Below are positions 1 to 5,351 of a stretch of 9,461 nt of DNA, one piece after another. Within the stretch, counting starts at the first letter, position 1. Each line of letters begins with the position of its first letter. The notes below the pieces were generated by a model that saw only the letters and a list, made by a program, of their open reading frames with translations, ran no database searches and had not been told where the DNA came from. The position numbers and the translations under genes are program-made. Origin of the DNA: JACMLD01 sp036500065 (GTDB taxonomy: Bacteria; Bacteroidota; Bacteroidia; Chitinophagales; Chitinophagaceae); the NCBI GenBank assembly GCA_036500065.1, contig DASYCT010000428.1, forward strand, positions 1 to 9,461, given 5' to 3'.

Positions 1-1008
1 AAAACGCGCCCGCCTGGGAGTAGTGCTGGCAACAGTCCCCATACCTTTATAATACAGGCCGCTGTCCTGAGCACTGTATAAACGGCTACCCCCTTCCACC
101 ATGGCATAAAAAAAGGCATTGGAAAGCGTATCGGTAGCCGTCCAGGGAGTACCCGGCACTGCATTATTATCCCGCTCATACACCCGCACCTGGTTGCCGC
201 CCGTGGAGAGGAAATTGTTGGCGAAGTAATTCTTTTTACTACCGGCTGTTAAAACAATGCTGTTCTCGATAGCGAACGAAGGAATATGCAACCCTGTCGT
301 ATCGAAGTTCCAGTGACTGCCCCGGTCGTCGCTGCGGAACAGCAGGAAGCTATTGGGGACGGCGGCATACAGGCTGCCGCTGCTGTCCGATGCCAGGCTT
401 TGCACCCCTAACCCCGGGGCGGCCATTGACAGGTAATCCGTGTTTTCCCAGGCTGCGGGCCCGGGATTGTAGCGATAAAAAAAGCCGTTCACGCCGGCAG
501 TCGCGATTATCGTGGTATCGGTGGCTACCAGGCTCCAGATATTGCCGTCTACATTGGTATAAAACCCGTTGTTGAACGGGTTCCATCGCCCGGCAGCTTC
601 GTCCAGCACGTAAAAACCGTCGCCCAGGGTGCCCATATATAAATGATCCTTCCAAACGGCAAAACACGAAACGGGGTCGCCGGGAGCGCCAGTGTTCAGG
701 GGCGTCCAGTGAGCACCCCCGTCACTGCTGGTAAGTACGCCGGCATAGCCAGTGCCTATATAAATGGTATGATGGTATTCGGTTGCCGACAACACATAGA
801 CACTGCCCGGGAACGATGAGGCGGTCCAGTTTGCCCCGTTGTCAGCTCCAATATATAAATGATCGCTTGTCCCTGCATACAGGGTATTGTTGTGCCGTTC
901 AAGACAATAAACCTTTGTTTTCGGAACATCCGTCACACGTGTCCAGGACTGTCCCCTGCCCGCAAGGGGCAACAATGCTACCAGTAGAAACCGGATTTCT
1001 TTTCTCAT
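1..1008 (-). CDS. Secreted beta-propeller (Asp-box/BNR, Ycf48-like) protein, C-terminus outside window
   Basis: The frame is open from an ATG at 1008 down to base 1 without a stop, giving 336 residues of a longer protein. The N-terminus (MRKEIRFLLVALLPLAG) is a signal peptide, so the product is exported. The rest shows repeated blade-like units: 'LYAGTSDHLYIG', 'IYIGTGYAGVLTS', 'LYMGTLGDGFYVL', 'LYAAVPNSFLLF' and 'LYSAQDSGLYY'. Three have Asp-box motifs at about residues 54-62 (GADNGANWT), 94-102 (SSDGGAHWT) and 225-234 (RSDDRGSHWN). This pattern is typical of sialidase-like or photosystem II assembly factor (Ycf48/HCF136)-like propellers. No enzymatic residues can be assigned, so I do not call it a sialidase. 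In Bacteroidota such proteins often end in a T9SS sorting domain; the Thr/Arg-rich stretch at 327-336 could be the linker to one, but that part is not visible. It lies downstream of the hom terminator and is probably a separate unit. Confidence 0.85.
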   Translation of the reverse strand, partial: MRKEIRFLLVALLPLAGRGQSWTRVTDVPKTKVYCLERHNNTLYAGTSDHLYIGADNGANWTASSFPGSVYVLSATEYHHTIYIGTGYAGVLTSSDGGAHWTPLNTGAPGDPVSCFAVWKDHLYMGTLGDGFYVLDEAAGRWNPFNNGFYTNVDGNIWSLVATDTTIIATAGVNGFFYRYNPGPAAWENTDYLSMAAPGLGVQSLASDSSGSLYAAVPNSFLLFRSDDRGSHWNFDTTGLHIPSFAIENSIVLTAGSKKNYFANNFLSTGGNQVRVYERDNNAVPGTPWTATDTLSNAFFYAMVEGGSRLYSAQDSGLYYKGMGTVASTTPRRARF

Positions 1009-1081
1009 GACAAGTTTTTAGCTTTCCCGTTATTGGTAACTCCAAATACGCGACCCGGAACCGGAAAGTTGCCCGGGGGCT

Positions 1082-1119
1082 AAAAAAAACGAAAAGGTCC
1101 CGCTGAGGCGGGACCTTTT
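1082..1119 (-). terminator. Rho-independent terminator of the metB-hom operon
   Basis: A perfect 12-bp inverted repeat (1092-1103 with 1108-1119, core GGTCCCGC/GCGGGACC) encloses the 4-base loop TGAG. Read on the minus strand it is followed by TTTTCGTTTTTTTT (down to 1082), a proper U-tract. It starts about 40 bases beyond the hom stop codon, so it should end that operon and insulate the propeller gene to its left. Confidence 0.93.
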
Positions 1120-1159
1120 GCATTGAAACCATTATACTAAAAACAACCAATGCCAGTGT

Positions 1160-2422
1160 CTATTCCATTATCCCCGCCAGTTCCAGGCTCTTCTTCTTCA
1201 GTTTGCGGATTTCCACATCTTCGATAATCGGCTCGGGGGTAAGAATGAGCGAGGTATTATTCTCTTTCCACCAACTGTTTTCTCTCAGCTCGTTGAAGTT
1301 CAGTACCCCGATAAGGTATTTGCGCTCCTTGTCGGAATGCCATTCTTCTATCCATTCAAATTTTTCCTTGGGAATGTATTTAAGGTCATCAAAGCTCACA
1401 TAAGCCTTTACAAAAAAGTCGTTGCTCAGCTCATTGGGTGTATGGTGATAGAGTTTTTTGTATTCATACTTATATTGATAGCGCAGGGCGGATAAATCGC
1501 TCAGTACGGCGGAAGCCGTAGGAAAACTGCCCGCACCCTTGCCGTAAAAAAACTGCTTGTCGGCAAACGAGCTTTCAATTACCACGCCATTGTATTCATT
1601 CTTTACAAAAGCCAGGTGATCATCCTGGCGGATGAACTGGGGCAACACAAACCCGGCCACCTTGCCATTCAGCAGTTTCTTGGCCTGGGCCACCAGCTTT
1701 ATATCATAATTCTTTTCTTTGGCTACGGCGGCATCGCTCAACTGGATGTTCTGAATGCCGTTGAACACAATGTTGCCGGTATTCTCCACAATGCCATACG
1801 CATGCGTAAGGAGGAAGGTCCATTTATTGGCAGCATCATAGCCTTCCACGTCCAGTGAAGGATCGCTTTCTGCAAAGCCAAGCTGCTGTGCCAGTAAGAG
1901 GGCCTTGTTAAAGTCCAGCTTATCTTCGAACATCTTGGTAAGGATGAAATTCGTGGAGCCGTTTACAATGGCTTTGATGGAATGCAGGAGATCGTTGTCG
2001 TAATATTCCTCGAGGTTGCGGATTACAGGTATCGAAGCACAGGCAGCGGCCTCGTAGAGTAAGGAACGGTCCGCATATTTCTGTTGCAGGCCCAGCAGTT
2101 CCGGCAAATGTTCGGAAATCATTTTCTTACTGGCGCTTACTACATCTTTACCGTTTTTCAACGCAGTGGAAACAATGTCGAACGCAGCTTCGCTTTCATT
2201 GATCACTTCCACGATCACATTGATTTCGGGATCGTTGAGCAATACATCCTTATCGGTGGTAAATAAATCAGCCGGGGCTTCTCTTTTTTTGCCGGGGTTT
2301 TTAATACATACTTTTTTGATGGAGGCTTTGAGTGAGGGGGTTTGGTTCAATACCTTGTAAAGGCCTTCGCCTACTACGCCAAATCCGAACAATCCAATCG
2401 TCAACTGCTTATGTGCTGTCAT
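1160..2422 (-). CDS. hom: Homoserine dehydrogenase
   Basis: This cytoplasmic enzyme reduces aspartate semialdehyde to homoserine with NAD(P)H, the branch-point step towards methionine and threonine. The 420-residue protein has the N-terminal Rossmann motif GFGVVGEG (13-20). It has the substrate/catalytic segment 'AIVNGSTNFILT' (151-162) and the signature AESDPSLDVEGYDAANK (184-200), in which E185, D196 and K200 match the substrate-binding and catalytic Glu, Asp and Lys of the family. It also has the 'YGKGAGSFPTASAV' loop (293-306). There is no aspartokinase fusion. The C-terminal 100 residues do not show a clear ACT-domain pattern, so classical threonine feedback may be absent (inference). 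Family positions that are usually Gly-Gly before 'IP' read Ala-Ser here (129-130), and the usual 'TANK' is 'SASK' (96-99); both are probably lineage variants. It is the second gene of the riboswitch-controlled operon, 43 bases after the upstream stop, and a strong terminator follows. Confidence 0.95.
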   Translation of the reverse strand: MTAHKQLTIGLFGFGVVGEGLYKVLNQTPSLKASIKKVCIKNPGKKREAPADLFTTDKDVLLNDPEINVIVEVINESEAAFDIVSTALKNGKDVVSASKKMISEHLPELLGLQQKYADRSLLYEAAACASIPVIRNLEEYYDNDLLHSIKAIVNGSTNFILTKMFEDKLDFNKALLLAQQLGFAESDPSLDVEGYDAANKWTFLLTHAYGIVENTGNIVFNGIQNIQLSDAAVAKEKNYDIKLVAQAKKLLNGKVAGFVLPQFIRQDDHLAFVKNEYNGVVIESSFADKQFFYGKGAGSFPTASAVLSDLSALRYQYKYEYKKLYHHTPNELSNDFFVKAYVSFDDLKYIPKEKFEWIEEWHSDKERKYLIGVLNFNELRENSWWKENNTSLILTPEPIIEDVEIRKLKKKSLELAGIME

Positions 2423-2465
2423 ATATCTGTTTGATTAATATTTTCTTTTTTTGAATGAATTGTCA

Positions 2466-3650
2466 CTACTGGCAATTCACGGCAACCTGCTTCTCCTGTA
2501 TTTTATAGCTTAGTTTCTCAAATGTTTTTTCCAAATCTTCAATAATGTCCTCTACTTCTTCCAGTCCAACGCTCAATCGCACCAGGCTATCGGCTACACC
2601 GGCAGCACGTCGTTGGTCGGCCGGGATGGTTTTATGTGTCATCTGCGCCGGGTGGCAAAGCAGGCTTTTAATGCCGCCCAGGCTTTCCGCAAGCTGGAAG
2701 AGCTCAGTACTGGTAACAAAATCGGTAGCGGCTTGTTCGGTATCATCCTTTAATGTAAAGGAAACGATGCCGCCAAAACCTTTTGCCTGTTTTTTGGCAA
2801 TGCCATGATTGGGATGCGAAGGCAGGCCGGGGTAAAACACTTTATCTACGGCCGGGTGTTTTTCCAGGTATTCCGCCACGGCTTGTGCAGCGGAGCAATG
2901 TTGCCGGATGCGCAGGTGCAATGTTTCGATGCCACGGATAAGCAGCCAACTGTCAAACGGCCCGAGGATAGCGCCGCAGGCATTTTGAAGGAATTTCACT
3001 TTAGCGCCCAGCTCCGGGTCTTTTGTTACTACCACGCCGGCAATCAAATCGCTATGGCCGCCGAGGTATTTGGTAGCGGAATGCACTACAATATCAGCCC
3101 CCAGCGTAAGCGGTTGCTGTAAGACGGGTGAAGCAAATGTATTATCCACGCAAAGCAAACAACGGTTGGCTTTGGCAATTTTTGCAATGGCTTCTATGTC
3201 CGAAATCTTCAACGTAGGATTGGTAGGGGTCTCAATCCAGATCAGTTTTGTTTTGGGTGTGACGGCATTGAATACATTGGCGGCGTCGGTCGCGTCTACA
3301 TAGGTCACGCTGATACCAAACTTCTGGTACACCTGGGTAAACAGGCGGAAGGCGCCTCCATAAATATCGTCTACTGCTACAATCTCATCGCCGCTTTCGA
3401 GCAGTTTAACAATAGCGTCGATAGCCGCCAGCCCACTGGAGAAGGCTATACCGGTGGTCCCTTTCTCGAGTCGCGCAATAACGCTTTCCAGCGTGGCGCG
3501 GGTGGGGTTATTGGTACGTGCGTAATCGTACCCCTTGTTTACACCCGGTGCTTCCTGGACAAATGTTGACGTTTGATAAATAGGCACGCTGATGGCGCCG
3601 GTAAGCGGGTCTACGGGAATGCTGTGAATCAGTTCTGTTGCATTGCTCAT
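2466..3650 (-). CDS. metB: Cystathionine gamma-synthase-type PLP enzyme (trans-sulfuration family)
   Basis: This 394-residue cytoplasmic Cys/Met-metabolism PLP enzyme would join activated homoserine to cysteine (cystathionine gamma-synthase) or to sulfide (homoserine sulfhydrylase). Visible family marks are YDYART (41-46, phosphate-binding Tyr43/Arg45 donated by the neighbouring subunit), SSGLAA (71-76), Tyr97 stacking on PLP, D169 in VDNTF, the PLP-lysine K194 in SATKYLGGHSD, 'GPFDSWLLIRGIETL' (230-244), 'SLGGIKSLLCHPAQMTH' (323-339) and R358 in LVRLSVGLE, which binds the substrate carboxylate. The position that is Glu in E. coli MetB and human CGL ('GG-x-ESL') is Lys328 here. Full length agrees with CGS/CGL (about 380-400) and is shorter than typical O-acetylhomoserine sulfhydrylases (about 430). 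It is the first gene behind a SAM riboswitch and sits with hom, which favours methionine synthesis over cystathionine gamma-lyase. Sequence alone does not separate metB from metZ with certainty. Confidence 0.9.
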   Translation of the reverse strand: MSNATELIHSIPVDPLTGAISVPIYQTSTFVQEAPGVNKGYDYARTNNPTRATLESVIARLEKGTTGIAFSSGLAAIDAIVKLLESGDEIVAVDDIYGGAFRLFTQVYQKFGISVTYVDATDAANVFNAVTPKTKLIWIETPTNPTLKISDIEAIAKIAKANRCLLCVDNTFASPVLQQPLTLGADIVVHSATKYLGGHSDLIAGVVVTKDPELGAKVKFLQNACGAILGPFDSWLLIRGIETLHLRIRQHCSAAQAVAEYLEKHPAVDKVFYPGLPSHPNHGIAKKQAKGFGGIVSFTLKDDTEQAATDFVTSTELFQLAESLGGIKSLLCHPAQMTHKTIPADQRRAAGVADSLVRLSVGLEEVEDIIEDLEKTFEKLSYKIQEKQVAVNCQ

Positions 3651-3746
3651 TGTTAAAATAGTTTTGCTCTTGAAAAAAATTGTTACACATCACGGGCAAA
3701 TCAAAGAAATTTTGCAGGAGGAGCTTTGAGCAGGCGGTTAGGCCAT

Positions 3747-3780
3747 AAAAAAAGCTCTTCCGGTGAGTCAGAAGAGCTTT
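3747..3780 (-). terminator. Riboswitch expression-platform terminator (attenuator)
   Basis: On the minus strand, AAAGCTCTTC (3780-3771) pairs perfectly with GAAGAGCTTT (3760-3751) around a 10-base loop, and the run TTTTTTT (3753-3747) follows. It lies about 37 bases past the aptamer and about 100 bases before the metB start, the arrangement of a transcription-terminating S-box leader. The minus-strand AGTCAGA just after helix P1 (3821-3815) is exactly complementary to TCTGACT in the terminator's 5' arm and loop (3772-3766). A second option is AGCTCT (3809-3804) with the AGAGCT in the 3' arm (3758-3753). Either would act as antiterminator when SAM is low. Confidence 0.92.
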
Positions 3781-3817
3781 CAACTATTTTGGTAAATGAT
3801 TGCAGAGCTGTTAATCT

Positions 3818-3933
3818 GACTTATCTGTCCCGCCTCCGGCGGGATGGAATTGGCACCTTGTATCGTAGTACTTATACGAAACAGGTTGTCAAGGCTTCAA
3901 CGGGCCATTACCCTCAGCCTTTCTTGATAAGTG
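3818..3933 (-). promoter_or_regulatory. SAM-I (S-box) riboswitch aptamer
   Basis: Read on the minus strand, the region matches the S-box consensus in order. Helix P1 is ACTTATC (3932-3926) with GATAAGT (3825-3819). P2 is AAGGCT...AGCCTT enclosing GAGGG and TGGCCC, followed by TTGAAGCC and GACAACC. P3 is a hairpin with CGTA/TACG closing. The joining element GGTGCCAATTCC follows (consensus GGTGCTAATTCC). P4 is a TCCCGCC/GGCGGGA hairpin. The family binds S-adenosylmethionine. Ligand binding stabilises P1, which uses bases that the antiterminator needs, so the terminator at 3747-3780 forms and metB-hom transcription stops. The small core departures (GTTGAAGCC for GATGAAACC) are within what the class allows. 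Confidence 0.95.
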
Positions 3934-3951
3934 ATGTAAAAAGAACTGCCG

Positions 3952-3984
3952 CAAAAGTACTATGCAATTCCTGAAACCTCCAAA
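3952..3984 (-). promoter_or_regulatory. Bacteroidota-type promoter of the SAM riboswitch-metB-hom operon
   Basis: On the minus strand, TTTG (3984-3981) lies 21 bases upstream of TACTTTTG (3959-3952), an exact match to the Bacteroidota -7 consensus TAnnTTTG with a -33 TTTG-like element. The predicted start near 3945 is about a dozen bases before riboswitch helix P1, which is what a functional leader requires. The position relative to the riboswitch is strong independent support. Confidence 0.75.
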
Positions 3985-4063
3985 TTTTTTATGCCCTTTT
4001 TTAAAATCAAGGGATAAGAGTATGAAAACGACCTGCTTATAAAGGCGCTTCGGGCCGGGTTTT

Positions 4064-4081
4064 GATTAACAATCGTTAATC
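4064..4081. repeat. 18-base dyad, possible operator
   Basis: GATTAAC and GTTAATC form a perfect 7-bp inverted repeat separated by the 4 bases AATC. There is no U-tract, so it is not a terminator. Its size suits the binding site of a dimeric helix-turn-helix regulator. It lies about 80 bases upstream of the riboswitch promoter and about 180 bases upstream of the lipoprotein gene, so it could serve either. The function is inferred only from symmetry. Confidence 0.35.
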
Positions 4082-4263
4082 CCTCGTTATACAGCCCCGG
4101 TACCCAACCCTCTTATAAGGTGTTGCGTAAACTAGTATCGAAACACAGTATTTGTTCACACTATAAAAAATGGCATGAAAATTAAGGGTGTATTATAGCC
4201 GGCTCAATCCCTTAAAAAAAGATCAACTATCAGCTTACTTCTACTTTAAAATTTTAACTCGAT

Positions 4264-5139
4264 ATGAAAACAAAAACAACCTGGCTTGCGGCCGGCGCCG
4301 GCAGCCTCATAGCGTGCATGTTATTTTTCGCCTGTAAGAAAGACAACTCCGCCAGCAGTAATATCCCTTCGGGCAAAGCACAAATGTCTATCGTTATGAT
4401 GGACGCTCCCATCTCGTTTTACAAAGTTCTTATTGATATTAAGCAGGTAGCCGTATTGATAGATACTGCCGCCGGTCATAATGATCCCGATCTTCCGCAC
4501 GAATGGGACAATGATTACCGCGGTTGTCATAATTCCAATACGCTCATCTGGGATACGCTTTCGGTCACTCCCGGCGTATATGATTTACTCCAGTTGAGAA
4601 ACGGTACGGACACCTTGCTGGCTTCGGGTCTTATCACCAACGGCAAAGTGCTCAAGGTGAGGATTACACTGGGCACCCGCGACTCTGTGTACACCGACAG
4701 CGTTACACATTACCCGCTCAACATTGCATGGACGACCACGTTCTTTGATATTAATATAATACATGGAAATATAGCCGACATTTCCAACAACCAGTTTAAA
4801 CTCTGGCTGGACTTTAACCTTGCCAGGTCGGTTGTCTTCTGGAATGGCGCTTACTGGCTGTATCCCGAAGTAGTTGCGTTCAATGACAATGCACTTTCGA
4901 AAGTACAGGGACGTGTATTGCCGGCAGGCGCCTCGCCCTTTGTGATGGTATACAACGCATCGGATACCTTGTATGCATTGCCCAACTGGGAAGGCTATTA
5001 CCAGGTACGTGGTGCTGCCGCAGGTACTTACTCCATCTATTTCAAGGGCCAGCACGGCTACCAGGACACAACTATCAGCAATATAGTTGTTACCGCCGGC
5101 AAGCTTGTCACGGCGCCCACCGTTACGCTGCACAAATAA
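4264..5139 (+). CDS. DUF4382-like lipoprotein with C-terminal regulatory-like beta-sandwich domain
   Basis: This 291-residue envelope lipoprotein has a signal peptide (1-23), a hydrophobic core and lipobox FFAC with the lipidated Cys24. The charged residues right after the cysteine (KKD) are like those seen in some surface-exposed Bacteroidota lipoproteins, but location is not certain. Residues about 38-205 resemble DUF4382: 'MSIVMMDAPISFYKVLIDIK' (41-60), a central 'GVYDLLQLRNGTDTLLASG' (104-122) leading to 'GKVLKVRITLG' (127-137), and 'LWLDFNLARSVV' (180-191). Residues about 213-291 ('VQGRVLPAG', 'GYYQVRGAAAGTYSIYF') look like a carboxypeptidase-regulatory or transthyretin-type beta domain. 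The molecular role of DUF4382 is not known. The ATG is chosen because it gives an uninterrupted signal peptide; no strong Shine-Dalgarno site is visible, which is usual in this phylum. It is monocistronic, with a terminator 29 bases after the stop. Confidence 0.88.
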   Translation: MKTKTTWLAAGAGSLIACMLFFACKKDNSASSNIPSGKAQMSIVMMDAPISFYKVLIDIKQVAVLIDTAAGHNDPDLPHEWDNDYRGCHNSNTLIWDTLSVTPGVYDLLQLRNGTDTLLASGLITNGKVLKVRITLGTRDSVYTDSVTHYPLNIAWTTTFFDINIIHGNIADISNNQFKLWLDFNLARSVVFWNGAYWLYPEVVAFNDNALSKVQGRVLPAGASPFVMVYNASDTLYALPNWEGYYQVRGAAAGTYSIYFKGQHGYQDTTISNIVVTAGKLVTAPTVTLHK

Positions 5140-5168
5140 CCAGGTGTTGATTCAATAAATAAAAAGGT

Positions 5169-5198
5169 AAAGCCGGTGTATACTACACCGGCTTTTTT
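5169..5198 (+). terminator. Rho-independent terminator after the DUF4382 lipoprotein gene
   Basis: A perfect 12-bp stem (5169-5180 with 5184-5195, core GCCGGTGTA/TACACCGGC) has a 3-base loop TAC and is followed by T6 at 5193-5198. An A-run (5159-5165) lies on the other side, so it could also act weakly on the minus strand. It separates the lipoprotein gene from the uvrA operon. Confidence 0.93.
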
Positions 5199-5312
5199 AT
5201 TTCCGGGTGCTGAAGGCAGGAAGGGTATGCCATGTTCTGTGTACTTACTTATTGATAATGAACCTATTGGGAGTATAACGCCTTTCCCAACAAAACCGCT
5301 CTCATTTTGTTT

Positions 5313-5320
5313 TATCTTTG
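5313..5320 (+). promoter_or_regulatory. Bacteroidota -7 promoter element of uvrA
   Basis: TATCTTTG is an exact TAnnTTTG match, 31 bases before the uvrA ATG, predicting a start near 5327 and a short leader of about 25 bases. No good TTTG is seen at the -33 position (about 5290), so the promoter may be weak or assisted. I saw no recognisable SOS-like palindrome around it. Confidence 0.5.
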
Positions 5321-5351
5321 ACATCCTCCAATTTATTACTATAACCATACG

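Larger units (their letters stand above)
3651..4263. other. Divergent intergenic region between metB and the lipoprotein gene
   Basis: This 613-base stretch has no protein gene. On the minus strand it holds, in transcription order, a promoter (3952-3984), a SAM-I aptamer (3818-3933), an intrinsic terminator (3747-3780) and about 96 further leader bases before the metB ATG. Short reading frames here fall on the riboswitch and are not genes. Bases 3985-4263 are AT-rich. They contain an 18-base dyad (4064-4081), and presumably the promoter of the plus-strand lipoprotein gene, for which I cannot name a clear TAnnTTTG element. Confidence 0.8.

Noticed and set aside
1082..1119. Terminator acting for a plus-strand transcript
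   Set aside because: No plus-strand gene ends to the left of it, and the long T-run appears only when read on the minus strand, where hom ends.
899..1150. 83-codon minus-strand frame across the start of the propeller gene
   Set aside because: It runs through the hom terminator and overlaps the signal-peptide frame of the propeller gene, which is the only frame with protein-family features.
3651..3700. Possible second promoter just before metB (minus TTTG elements followed by TAACAATT)
   Set aside because: The -7 element matches TAnnTTTG poorly, and such a promoter would bypass the riboswitch. The upstream promoter at 3952-3984 is much better.
3508..3974. Short reading frames on both strands around 3508-3783 and 3726-3974
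   Set aside because: They overlap metB's start, the riboswitch aptamer and its terminator, and the translated sequences have no family resemblance. The RNA structure explains the bases.
4141..4263. Promoter for the DUF4382 gene (TATTTG near 4149, TACTTTAA near 4242)
   Set aside because: TATTTG lacks the two spacer bases of TAnnTTTG, and TACTTTAA lacks the TTTG end with no -33 partner. I could not support either.
4585..5133. 182-codon minus-strand frame antisense to the lipoprotein gene
   Set aside because: The plus-strand frame has a signal peptide, lipobox, DUF4382 pattern and a terminator; the antisense frame has none of these.
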